Shown here: piece by piece, positions 1 through 7,580 of the stretch | Layout: every line of letters begins with the position of its first letter | Position numbering within the stretch: position 1 is the first letter of the stretch | Assembly: GCA_030431085.1 (NCBI GenBank) | Contig: JAUIJW010000002.1 | Span: 1-34,720, forward strand | Source: Bacteroidia bacterium | GTDB lineage: Bacteria > Bacteroidota > Bacteroidia > Flavobacteriales > Flavobacteriaceae | Direction: 5' to 3' | Length of the DNA stretch: 34,720 bases | Notes under the pieces: generated by a model | What the model was told of the DNA's origin: nothing | Databases searched by the model: none | Seen by the model: only the letters and a program-made list of their open reading frames with translations | Program-made: the position numbers and the translations under genes

Positions 1-1
1 T

Positions 2-472
2 GTTTTTGGCTTAGTTTTATTGATTCTCTTTTTATGGTCTTTTTTACCTAAATCAAAACAATATAAAGAAGAATATCTAATTAAAAACAATCTAAGTTTA
101 GTAGATACAGATTCATTGCATAAACTTCAGCGTAAAGCAAAGCAATTAATTATTGCAGATTCTATTAATGTTTCACTCGGTGAAATGAGTATAGTTTATA
201 GTGTGCAGATAGGAGCCTATAGTCATTTTAATGCCAAGTTAATTTCGGATGATTTAGCGCAGCTTGAGAAGTTTGAGAGTGATGGCTTGAATAAATATGC
301 AGTTGGTAAATTTACAACCTATAAAGAAGCGGTTTTACTGAGAGATGATTTAAAAAGACTTGGTTTTATTGATTGCTTCATCATTGCAAAATCTTTTGGA
401 GAATCTGTTAATATTAAAGAAGCACTAGAGCTTAGTGGTGAAGAATGGATTAGAGGTACTGCAACAAAATAA
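2..472 (+). CDS. SPOR-domain membrane protein (5' partial)
   Basis: The reading frame is open to the left edge with no ATG, so the start lies outside the window. The TTG at 20 falls inside a hydrophobic stretch (VFGLVLLILFLWSF) and is unlikely to be the true start. That stretch is probably a transmembrane anchor. It is followed by a polar linker and, from about residue 60 of the visible part, a region resembling a SPOR fold (YSVQIGAYSHFNAK ... VGKFTTYKEAVLLRDDLKRLGF). SPOR domains bind denuded peptidoglycan glycan strands, usually at division sites. The gene ends 9 bases before menA and is probably co-transcribed with it. The SPOR assignment rests on pattern only; the N-terminus cannot be judged. 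Confidence 0.6.
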   Translation, partial: VFGLVLLILFLWSFLPKSKQYKEEYLIKNNLSLVDTDSLHKLQRKAKQLIIADSINVSLGEMSIVYSVQIGAYSHFNAKLISDDLAQLEKFESDGLNKYAVGKFTTYKEAVLLRDDLKRLGFIDCFIIAKSFGESVNIKEALELSGEEWIRGTATK

Positions 473-481
473 AATAGCACG

Positions 482-1384
482 TTGGCATCATATAAATCAT
501 GGCTTAAAGCCGCAAGGTTAAGAACATTACCATTATCATTATCTGGAATAATTGTAGGCTCATCATTAGCCTATGCCGAAAACCAATTCAACGGTTGGAT
601 TTTTTTGTTGGCTTCACTTACTACTGTTGGGTTTCAAGTGGTTTCTAACTTTGCAAATGATTATGGTGATGGGGTTAAAGGTACTGATAATGCCGATAGG
701 GTTGGACCTACACGAGCACTACAAAGTGGTGATATTAGCCCTAAACAGATGCTTAAGGCTATTAAAATAGCTTCAATCTTGACTTTTGTTTTAGCCCTTG
801 GCTTGATTATTTTGGCTTTTGGTAAAACTCACTTTAAATATGTATTCTTATTTATCGGGTTTGGTATTGCCAGCATTGTGGCCGCTTTAAAATATACCAT
901 GGGTAAAAAGGCTTATGGTTATAGTGGTTATGGCGATGTTTTTGTGTTTTTGTTTTTTGGATTATTAGGAGTATGTGGAAGTTATTTTCTATACACCAAA
1001 TCATTACATTATTCAGTTTTTTTACCGTCTTTCACCATTGGTTTATTGAGTACTGCTGTATTGAATCTCAATAATATGAGAGATCAAGTCTCTGATAAAA
1101 AGGCTGAGAAAAGAACCTTAGTAGTAAAAATTGGTAATGAATTTGCTAAGTATTACCATTATTACCTGTTAGGAGCTTCATTTCTTTTTGCGTTATGGTA
1201 TACTGCTATTAATTTAGAAAAACCATCTCAATTCTTATTTTTAGGAGCCTATGTTTTTATTTTTAGACATTTTAAGGTGGTTTATGATAATGAAAATCCA
1301 GAAAAGTTAGATCCAGAACTTAAAAAATTAGCGTTAAGCACATTTTTGTTTGCCTTATTGTTTGCCCTAGGATTAATGATTTAA
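482..1384 (+). CDS. menA: 1,4-dihydroxy-2-naphthoate polyprenyltransferase
   Basis: MenA is the integral membrane prenyltransferase that attaches a polyprenyl chain to 1,4-dihydroxy-2-naphthoate, giving demethylmenaquinone. The 300-residue protein has the polytopic hydrophobic profile of the UbiA superfamily and both Asp-rich motifs. The first is N59-D60-Y-G-D63 followed by KGTD and RVGPTR, typical of MenA. The second is D201-x3-D205 (NMRDQVSD) followed by KKAEKRTL. These motifs bind the Mg-diphosphate of the prenyl donor. The start is a TTG at 482 giving MASYKSWLKAARLRTLPLS, which matches the usual MenA N-terminus; no ATG lies nearby. menC and menE lie further along on the same strand, supporting the pathway call. 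Confidence 0.95.
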   Translation: MASYKSWLKAARLRTLPLSLSGIIVGSSLAYAENQFNGWIFLLASLTTVGFQVVSNFANDYGDGVKGTDNADRVGPTRALQSGDISPKQMLKAIKIASILTFVLALGLIILAFGKTHFKYVFLFIGFGIASIVAALKYTMGKKAYGYSGYGDVFVFLFFGLLGVCGSYFLYTKSLHYSVFLPSFTIGLLSTAVLNLNNMRDQVSDKKAEKRTLVVKIGNEFAKYYHYYLLGASFLFALWYTAINLEKPSQFLFLGAYVFIFRHFKVVYDNENPEKLDPELKKLALSTFLFALLFALGLMI

Positions 1385-1421
1385 TCATGATAAACGTCAT
1401 AATTTATTTCACGAATTGAAT

Positions 1422-1430
1422 TATCTTTGC
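1422..1430 (+). promoter_or_regulatory. Candidate Bacteroidota -7 box upstream of the copper cassette
   Basis: The sequence TATCTTTGC matches the Bacteroidota sigma-70 -7 consensus TAnnTTTG exactly and lies 18 bases before the GTG of the next gene, in the 64-base gap after menA. A clear TTG at the -33 position (about 19 bases upstream) is missing; only a T-rich stretch is there. If real, it would let the cassette be transcribed separately from menA. Confidence 0.4.
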
Positions 1431-1448
1431 AATGTAATTTTGATTTAA

Positions 1449-1832
1449 GTGAAGAAACTAATTTTTACTCATATTTTTATTAATCTATATATTCTAGCTC
1501 TACTACAGCCAGTGTTGCCATTATTAGATTATGTAGTCAATTATGATTATATTGTTTCAGAATTATGCGTTAACAAATCTAATACTGTTAAAGGTTGTAA
1601 TGGTAAGTGTTATCTAAGTGCTAAGGTAGAAAAGCAAACCAAAGATGATGTTGATAAACCCATTCCTAAATTACCAAAATTAGATTTGAACACATTTCTA
1701 ATATTTGTGATTTTTAATCCATTAGATTGGCACTCTTCAGTGAATAGTGAAATTGAAAAAAAAGTCTATTATTGGAAAGAACAAATAAATTCATTTTATA
1801 TAGGTTCTGTATTCCACCCACCACAGTTTTAA
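1449..1832 (+). CDS. Small membrane/envelope protein with CNGKCYL cysteine motif
   Basis: This 127-residue protein starts at GTG (MKKLIFTHIF). It has an N-terminal hydrophobic segment (about residues 1-30), then a cysteine cluster C40 ... C50-N-G-K-C54-Y-L, a Lys/Pro-rich linker, a second hydrophobic patch (LNTFLIFVIF) and the C-terminus FHPPQF. I recognise the CNGKCYL/HPP layout as a recurring unnamed Bacteroidota family, but I know of no established function. Its position directly ahead of a Met/His-rich YtkA-like lipoprotein and an OprC-type receptor suggests a role in copper binding or delivery. The spaced Cys residues could bind Cu(I) or form a disulfide. The family resemblance is from memory and the function is inferred from neighbours. 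Confidence 0.7.
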   Translation: MKKLIFTHIFINLYILALLQPVLPLLDYVVNYDYIVSELCVNKSNTVKGCNGKCYLSAKVEKQTKDDVDKPIPKLPKLDLNTFLIFVIFNPLDWHSSVNSEIEKKVYYWKEQINSFYIGSVFHPPQF

Positions 1833-1854
1833 TTTTACATTTTTTGCAATGTTA

Positions 1855-1879
1855 AGCTGGTAAACACATTTACCCAGCT
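1855..1879 (+). other. Imperfect inverted repeat between cassette genes 1 and 2
   Basis: Arms AGCTGG (1855-1860) and CCAGCT (1874-1879) extend inward by TAAA/TTTA with one bulged C, leaving a 4-base loop. A second short repeat, AACAC/GTGTT, follows at 1893-1907. Neither has a clean T-tract, so termination is doubtful; an mRNA processing or stabilising stem is equally possible. Confidence 0.3.
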
Positions 1880-1947
1880 GTTATTTTGTGTGAACACCAA
1901 AAGTGTTTTGCACGCCTAAACTTATACCTATTAATAAAAAAACAAAA

Positions 1948-2793
1948 ATGAAAAATTTAAAAAACTTACTGTTATTATTACTAATTAATATGCTTATTGT
2001 TTCATGTTCTGATGATGATCCTAACGAAACGATCGATGAAACTTCGGGGCTTACAAAAATTGAAACTATAAAAAATGATAGTCATACCATAGAATTGTTT
2101 AATGAGATGGGAGTACTCACTAATGGATATAATGACATTGTGTTAAGAATTAAAGAGAATGATTCTGAGACCTATATAGAAAATGCTAGTATCACATGGA
2201 AACCTATGATGCATATGACTACAATGATGCATTCTTGTCCGAAATCTATGGTATCAAAAATTGAGTTCGCTAAAACTTTATATACAGGTTATATTGTATT
2301 TCAAATGCCAGGAAACGCATCAGAGGGATGGGATTTAACCATCAATTATACCATAGATGGGATAGATTATGAGGCCAAAGGCGATATAGATGTAAAAATG
2401 GCTGCAGATAAAATTAGCACTGTATTTATGGGAACAGATGATACAAGGTATGTGCTATCTATTAAAAATCCATATGATTTAGAAGTGAAACTGAACGAAG
2501 TTGAAATGACATTACATAAAATGGAGGATATGATGACTTTTACCGTAGTAGAAGATTATAAAATTATGTTAGACCCAAGAATGCCCAGTATGGGTAATCA
2601 CTCTTCCCCCAATAATGTTGATTTAACCTTTAATGCTTCACATAAAATGTACGAAGGAAAACTGTCATTAACAATGACCGGTTTATGGAGATTAAACCTG
2701 ATGCTATTGAATGATAGTGGAGAGCTCCTTAAAGGTACCGAAGTTACAGAAAGTAACGAGAGTAGCGACCTGTATGTAGAGTTTGAATTTTAA
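1948..2793 (+). CDS. Lipoprotein with two YtkA/FixH-like Met/His-rich halves
   Basis: This is a predicted 281-residue lipoprotein. The ATG at 1948 is chosen over an upstream in-frame ATG at 1903 because it gives a standard signal (MKNLKNLLLLLLINMLIVSC) with lipidated C20 and an acidic DDD just after. The mature part looks like two related halves. The first carries M87-M-H-M90-TT-M-M-H95-S-C97, then YTGYIVFQMPG..GWDLTI. The second carries M212-P-S-M215-G-N-H218, then YEGKLSLTMTGLWRLNLML. This MPxMGxH ... Y.G....M.G.W.L pattern is that of YtkA-like/FixH-like domains, which occur with copper and cytochrome oxidase genes. It lies between the CNGKCYL protein and a copper-type TonB receptor, so I infer a surface or periplasmic copper-binding partner. 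Confidence 0.75.
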   Translation: MKNLKNLLLLLLINMLIVSCSDDDPNETIDETSGLTKIETIKNDSHTIELFNEMGVLTNGYNDIVLRIKENDSETYIENASITWKPMMHMTTMMHSCPKSMVSKIEFAKTLYTGYIVFQMPGNASEGWDLTINYTIDGIDYEAKGDIDVKMAADKISTVFMGTDDTRYVLSIKNPYDLEVKLNEVEMTLHKMEDMMTFTVVEDYKIMLDPRMPSMGNHSSPNNVDLTFNASHKMYEGKLSLTMTGLWRLNLMLLNDSGELLKGTEVTESNESSDLYVEFEF

Positions 2794-2802
2794 CTAATAC
2801 CA

Positions 2803-2833
2803 TTACCTACTACAAGTTTTTTGTAGTAGGTAA
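2803..2833 (+). other. Perfect 13-bp hairpin just upstream of the copper receptor start
   Basis: Arms TTACCTACTACAA (2803-2815) and TTGTAGTAGGTAA (2821-2833) are perfectly complementary around a 5-base GTTTT loop. The ATG of the receptor gene follows 7 bases later, and no T-tract follows the stem. The structure would sit at the ribosome loading site of the receptor mRNA, so it may modulate translation or be a processing or stability stem rather than a classical terminator. Confidence 0.6.
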
Positions 2834-2840
2834 CTTTACT

Positions 2841-4832
2841 ATGAAAAAAGTACTAATAACATTATGGTTCTTTAGCTTAAGCATTACAACAATGCATGCT
2901 CAGGAGATAGATACAATATTACCTGTTCAATTAGAAGAAGTAATTTTAATAGGTAAAGAAAAATCTCAAAACAAGGAAAATATCAAACCACTAGCTACTA
3001 TTGATGAATATCTAGAGAAGTCGAATAAAATTACCATGATAAAAAGAGGTAATTACGCCTGGGAACCTGCTATCAATAATATGGTTTCAGATCGGCTCTC
3101 TGTTACCATAGATGGGATGCAAATTTTTGGGGCTTGCACCGATAAAATGGACCCAACCACGTCTTATGTAGATATTTCAAATTTAGAAGAGGTCAATATT
3201 TTATCTGGCCAACAAGGTTCTGAGAATGGCGCGACGATTGGAGGTGGTATTGATATGAAAATGCAAAAAGGTCAATTTGGAGAACAACATTGGGATATAG
3301 GTCTAGATAGTGGATTTGAATCTAATGGCAACGCTACTATTTTGAGCACAGAATTTAGTTATAACGACTCATCATGGTTTGCTAATGCTGATGTAATGTA
3401 TAGAAAATCTGGAAATTACTTTGCCGGAGGAAATAAAGAGGTTAAGTTCTCTCAGTATGAAAAATTTAATGTTTCTGCCGTAACTGGCTATAAAATTAAT
3501 GATGAAAGTGACATTACTGCCACTGTAATTTTTGATAAAGCCACAGATATTGGCTATCCTGCGCTAACCATGGATGTATCTTTAGCGCAAGCTATTATAG
3601 GCTCAGTAGGCTATAATCATAAAAATGTAGGAATATTCGATCTAATTGAAACAAAACTTTACGCCAACACCATTACACATGTAATGGATGACACCAAAAG
3701 GCCGGATGTACCAATCCATATGGATATGCCAGGGTGGAGTGATACTTACGGGTTTTATGCAAAAGCACATAAAACTCATCAAAAGCATCACTTCTTATTT
3801 AATATCAATAGTTATTATAATAAGTCATTGGCAGAAATGACAATGTATCCTAATGATCCAAATGAAAATCCAATGTTTATGTTAACATGGCCAGATGTAA
3901 GAACTTGGTACTCCGGATTTTATGGAGAAGATAATTTAACCATAAGTGAAGTAGATAAAATTAAGGTTACAGCGCGAATTGGATTTCAAAACGAGGAAGT
4001 TGCTAGTGAATTTGGTTTAAATAGCTTACGTATTTTTTATCCAGACATGTCGTCTACTCAAAATAGATTTTTATTGAGTTTTTCTGGTCAATATGAACTT
4101 AAGAAAAACCAATACGAACTTATCGTCAGTACAGGGTATGGTGAAAGAGCACCTTCGGTTTCTGAGGGGTATGGATTTTATTTATTCAACAGTTTTGATA
4201 ATTTTGATTATCTAGGTAACCCTTATCTTGACAAAGAAAAGTCCATTGAATTGAATGTTGCAGGTAATTACAAGCTAAATAATTTTAAGTTTGGATTAGA
4301 ATCTTCTTTTTTTTATATCAGAGATTATATCATAGGAGAAATAGATCCAACGTTAAGTCCGATGACTATAGGAGCTAACGGTGTAAAAGTTTATAGACCA
4401 TTAGATTATGCTACTATTTGGAATTCTAATATTGATGTAACATACTCTTTTTTAAATCATTTTGAACTAATTGGAGGTATTGGCTACAGTTTAGGTAAAG
4501 ATTATGAAAATAATAATTTACCATTAATAAGTCCGCTTAATTATCGAGCTTCATTGCAGTATTCCAAGGCCATGTTCTTTGCAGAAATTGGCTTAACGGG
4601 TGCCTCTAAACAGAATAATTTTGCTGGTGATTATGGAGAGGATCAATCGGATGCCTATACCATATTTAATGCCAATACTTCATATAATTTTTACTTAGGG
4701 AAGAATAAAATGATTGTTAAGGCAGGAATAGAAAATATATTCGACCAGTTTTATTCTACTTATGCAGATTGGAATAATATACCTAGAATGGGGAGAAATG
4801 TGTTTTTAAATTTATCTTATTTGTTCGATTAA
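2841..4832 (+). CDS. OprC/NosA-type TonB-dependent copper receptor
   Basis: This 663-residue outer membrane receptor has a signal peptide (residues 1-20, ending MHA) and then a TonB-box-like LEEVILIG. The plug contains VTIDGMQIFGACTDKMDP; C99-x3-M103 matches the CxxxM copper-binding motif known from Pseudomonas OprC. The second half of that site, HxM, appears as H280-V-M282 (THVMDD). A further HMDM at 293-296 lies nearby. The rest is a beta-barrel ending FLNLSYLFD. It lacks the STN and CarboxypepD_reg domains that other Bacteroidota receptors carry. The neighbours (Met/His lipoprotein, Cys-motif protein) fit copper import, perhaps for cytochrome oxidase or other cuproenzymes. Family membership is well supported; the ion is inferred from the conserved ligands. 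Confidence 0.88.
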   Translation: MKKVLITLWFFSLSITTMHAQEIDTILPVQLEEVILIGKEKSQNKENIKPLATIDEYLEKSNKITMIKRGNYAWEPAINNMVSDRLSVTIDGMQIFGACTDKMDPTTSYVDISNLEEVNILSGQQGSENGATIGGGIDMKMQKGQFGEQHWDIGLDSGFESNGNATILSTEFSYNDSSWFANADVMYRKSGNYFAGGNKEVKFSQYEKFNVSAVTGYKINDESDITATVIFDKATDIGYPALTMDVSLAQAIIGSVGYNHKNVGIFDLIETKLYANTITHVMDDTKRPDVPIHMDMPGWSDTYGFYAKAHKTHQKHHFLFNINSYYNKSLAEMTMYPNDPNENPMFMLTWPDVRTWYSGFYGEDNLTISEVDKIKVTARIGFQNEEVASEFGLNSLRIFYPDMSSTQNRFLLSFSGQYELKKNQYELIVSTGYGERAPSVSEGYGFYLFNSFDNFDYLGNPYLDKEKSIELNVAGNYKLNNFKFGLESSFFYIRDYIIGEIDPTLSPMTIGANGVKVYRPLDYATIWNSNIDVTYSFLNHFELIGGIGYSLGKDYENNNLPLISPLNYRASLQYSKAMFFAEIGLTGASKQNNFAGDYGEDQSDAYTIFNANTSYNFYLGKNKMIVKAGIENIFDQFYSTYADWNNIPRMGRNVFLNLSYLFD

Positions 4833-4897
4833 GCTAGGATTTAAAATATTTTTTTTTACTTCAATTTATAGTAATTTTATGGATTAAATCCTTTAAA

Positions 4898-5575
4898 ATG
4901 AAAATTACTTATTTAGGCCATGCCTCTTTACAAATAGAAATTGCTGGGAAAATACTTATAGTAGATCCTTTTATTTCGGCTAATGAATTAGCTAAGCATA
5001 TTGACGTTAATGCTCTTAAAGTAGATTATATTTTAATCACCCACGCACATCAAGATCATGTTTTAGATGTTGAGACTATTGCTAAAAACTCAGAGGCCAT
5101 CATTATATCAAATTATGAAATAGCCTCCCATTACGAAAGGTTAGGTTTTAAAGCCCATCCGATGAACCATGGGGGTAGCTGGTCATTTGAATTTGGTAAA
5201 TTAAGTTATACCAATGCCATACATACTAGCTCTTTTGCTGATGGTAGTTATGGAGGCCAACCTGGTGGTTTTATTATCGAAACCACTTCTAATAATATTT
5301 ATATTGCAGGTGATACGGCGTTGACAATGGATATGAAGTTAATTCCGTTACAAACCAATATAGACCTGGCTGTTTTACCTATAGGCGATAATTTTACAAT
5401 GGGTGTAGAAAGTGCAGTTATTGCTTCTGAGTTCGTAGAATGTACTAAGGTGTTAGGATACCATTATGATACCTTTGGTTATATTAAAATTGATCATGAA
5501 GCGGCTAGGCAGCATTTTAAATCAAAAGGAAGAGAGTTACTATTGTTAGACATTGGTCAAGAAATCGAGATTTGA
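4898..5575 (+). CDS. Metal-dependent hydrolase, UPF0173/UlaG-like metallo-beta-lactamase fold
   Basis: This 225-residue cytoplasmic protein opens with MKITYLGHASLQIEI, the usual start of the UPF0173/UlaG-like branch of the metallo-beta-lactamase superfamily. It has H49-A-H51-Q-D53-H54 (HxHxDH), an AGDTALTMDM segment with a further metal-ligand Asp, and GYHYDTFGYI near the C-terminus. No substrate is known for this branch in Bacteroidota. I recall it as a frequent neighbour of menA and menC in flavobacterial genomes, hinting at a link to menaquinone synthesis, but no reaction can be assigned from sequence. It stands 65 bases after the copper receptor gene. Confidence 0.85.
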   Translation: MKITYLGHASLQIEIAGKILIVDPFISANELAKHIDVNALKVDYILITHAHQDHVLDVETIAKNSEAIIISNYEIASHYERLGFKAHPMNHGGSWSFEFGKLSYTNAIHTSSFADGSYGGQPGGFIIETTSNNIYIAGDTALTMDMKLIPLQTNIDLAVLPIGDNFTMGVESAVIASEFVECTKVLGYHYDTFGYIKIDHEAARQHFKSKGRELLLLDIGQEIEI

Positions 5576-5645
5576 AAAACGCTTATATTTTAGGTTTTTA
5601 CAGGTGATTTAATTAACTTTCTTAACATAAAGTAGACTAGAAATT

Positions 5646-6080
5646 ATGAAATACACTAACGAAGTTATAATCAAAAAACCTATAGATGAGGTAATAGAAT
5701 TATTTGATAATGTTGAAAATATGTATCAATGGCAACCAGAGTTACAGAGTTTTGAAACATTCGAAGGTATAGAAGGCAAAGAGGGTGCTAAATCTAGATT
5801 AAAGTATAAAATGGGGAGTAGAGATGTTGAAATGATAAAAACAATTCTAGTGAAGAATTTACCCAAGGAGTTCTCAGGTACTTATGAAGCTAAAGGTGTG
5901 TTTAATGAAATAAAAAATTCTTTTATAAAGATAGATGATAACACTACAAAGTGGGTGTCAGAAAATGTATTTCATTTTAGCGGTTTTATGAAATTAATGG
6001 CCTTTTTTATGCCAGGAGCCTTTAAAAAGCAGTCTCAAAAATATTTAGATTTGTTTAAAGAGTTTGTAGAAAAACAATAA
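5646..6080 (+). CDS. SRPBCC (START/Bet v1-like) family protein
   Basis: This 144-residue soluble protein has the START/Bet v1 helix-grip pattern. It begins with a beta strand and amphipathic helix (VIIKKPIDEVIELFDNVENMYQWQPELQSFETFEG), continues with antiparallel strands, and ends with a long helix (KKQSQKYLDLFKEFVEKQ). SRPBCC proteins bind hydrophobic ligands or act as cyclases; nothing here indicates which. It is followed after 11 bases by a VOC-family gene, so the pair is probably co-transcribed. It has no signal peptide. Confidence 0.7.
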   Translation: MKYTNEVIIKKPIDEVIELFDNVENMYQWQPELQSFETFEGIEGKEGAKSRLKYKMGSRDVEMIKTILVKNLPKEFSGTYEAKGVFNEIKNSFIKIDDNTTKWVSENVFHFSGFMKLMAFFMPGAFKKQSQKYLDLFKEFVEKQ

Positions 6081-6091
6081 TTATTATAGGT

Positions 6092-6478
6092 ATGAGAGCC
6101 GAAAATATGGTGAGTTGGTTTGAAATCCCTGTACTAGATATGGATAGGGCCAAAGTTTTTTATGAAAAAGTATTCGAGATTGACATCAAATTACAGTATT
6201 TCGGTAAAACCATTATGGGGTGGTTTCCAACCCCTCAAAATGAGAAGGCTCATGGGGCCAATGGATCGTTAGTTTATAATCCCGAGTTTTATACACCTAC
6301 CGCCAATGGTGCATTGGTATATTTTTCGTCTGCTGAGATAACCAGTGAGTTGGGTAGGGTAGAGTTTGCAGGCGGTATTGTGTTGCAAGGAAAGACACTA
6401 ATTAGTGAAGAGATTGGTTATATGGCTTTGATATTAGATACAGAAGGAAATAGAATAGCACTTTATTCTAAATTATAG
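6092..6478 (+). CDS. VOC-superfamily (glyoxalase/bleomycin-resistance fold) protein
   Basis: The 128-residue protein begins MVSWFEIPVLDMDRAKVFYEKVF, the first beta-alpha-beta unit of a VOC (vicinal oxygen chelate) domain. It ends GYMALILDTEGNRIALYSK, the closing strand with its typical D-x-E-G-N-x-I-x-L-Y. Only one VOC module is present, so it would act as a dimer. Family members include glyoxalases, dioxygenases and antibiotic-binding proteins; the sequence does not say which. It follows the SRPBCC gene closely and precedes menC by a short gap. Confidence 0.8.
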   Translation: MRAENMVSWFEIPVLDMDRAKVFYEKVFEIDIKLQYFGKTIMGWFPTPQNEKAHGANGSLVYNPEFYTPTANGALVYFSSAEITSELGRVEFAGGIVLQGKTLISEEIGYMALILDTEGNRIALYSKL

Positions 6479-6497
6479 TTACTTAAATTAATAAGAG

Positions 6498-7535
6498 ATC
6501 AAAGCAACATTCCATAAATACATTTTAAATTTTAAAACGCCAGGAGGTACCTCTAGAGGTGTATTACATCAAAAAGAAACTTACTTTTTGAAGATCCAAA
6601 AAGACCAACAGATGGGCATTGGAGAATGTGCTCTCTTTCGAGGATTAAGCCATGATGATAGACCAGACTATGAAACAGTTCTTCAGCGCTTATGCATAGA
6701 GATTAATAAATCGCCATCTGATTTATTAAAGGATTTAATCGATTATCCGTCTATCCAATTCGGTCTAGAACAGGCATTACTCTCCTTAAAACAAAGAAAT
6801 AAATTTGAATTGTTTCCTTCAGAGTTTACACAGGGCAAAGCTAATATTTCAATTAATGGATTGATTTGGATGGGTGATAAAGATTTTATGAAAAAGCAAA
6901 TCATCGAAAAGTTAAAAGATGGATTTACAACGATTAAATTAAAAATAGGAGCTATAGATTTTCAAACTGAATTGAATTTAATTAAACTTATTCGCAAAGA
7001 ATTTAACCCAGATGAAATTGAAATAAGAGTAGATGCTAATGGTGCTTTTTTACCTCATGAGGCTTTAGATAAAATGAAACGTTTAGCAGAATTTAATTTA
7101 CACTCTATAGAACAACCAATACAACAGGGACAAATCGAGTCTATGGCAAAACTTTGTCGAGACACTCCTTTACCAATAGCTTTAGACGAGGAACTTATTG
7201 GTGTGGTAGATTACGATTTAAAAGAACAACTTATCGATATAATTAAACCGCAGTATATTATTTTGAAACCTAGTTTGGTTGGAGGGTTTAAAGGGAGTAG
7301 AGAATGGATTACTATTGCAGAAAAATATAATATTCAATGGTGGATTACCTCTGCATTAGAAAGTAATATTGGATTGAATGCCATTGCTCAATATACCTAC
7401 AAGTTAAAGCCTACATTACCACAAGGTCTGGGTACAGGTGGCTTGTTTAATAACAACATCGAAGCACCATTAGAAGTTGTTAAAGGAAGTTTAAGATACA
7501 ATACCCAGTTAAATTGGGGAGAATTACCCTGTTAA
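6498..7535 (+). CDS. menC: o-succinylbenzoate synthase, probable ATC start
   Basis: MenC dehydrates SHCHC to o-succinylbenzoate in menaquinone synthesis. With the start placed at 6498 (345 residues) the enolase-superfamily catalytic set is complete: K147-x-K149 (IKLKIG), D179 (VDANG), E205 (IEQP), D230-E231 (LDEEL) and K257 (ILKPSLVGG). The first TTG in frame is at 6588, but the 30 codons before it read KATFHKYILNFKTPGG then TSRGVLHQKETYF, the conserved MenC N-terminal strands. The frame closes at TAA 6492, and the codon in the usual Met position, just before KATFHKY, is ATC (6498). So the gene either uses a rare ATC start or carries an ATG-to-ATC change. A start at 6588 would remove part of the capping domain. 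Confidence 0.88.
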   Translation: MKATFHKYILNFKTPGGTSRGVLHQKETYFLKIQKDQQMGIGECALFRGLSHDDRPDYETVLQRLCIEINKSPSDLLKDLIDYPSIQFGLEQALLSLKQRNKFELFPSEFTQGKANISINGLIWMGDKDFMKKQIIEKLKDGFTTIKLKIGAIDFQTELNLIKLIRKEFNPDEIEIRVDANGAFLPHEALDKMKRLAEFNLHSIEQPIQQGQIESMAKLCRDTPLPIALDEELIGVVDYDLKEQLIDIIKPQYIILKPSLVGGFKGSREWITIAEKYNIQWWITSALESNIGLNAIAQYTYKLKPTLPQGLGTGGLFNNNIEAPLEVVKGSLRYNTQLNWGELPC

Positions 7536-7580
7536 GGCATGTTTAATTTATGTATCTTTCCCTCCTGATAAATTAATTAT

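Noticed and set aside
1903..1947. Upstream start for the YtkA-like lipoprotein
   Set aside because: It adds 15 residues ahead of a perfect lipoprotein signal; ATG 1948 is far better.
6498..6587. menC as a 5'-truncated pseudogene
   Set aside because: The N-terminal codons are intact and in frame, and all catalytic residues are present; only the start codon is unusual.
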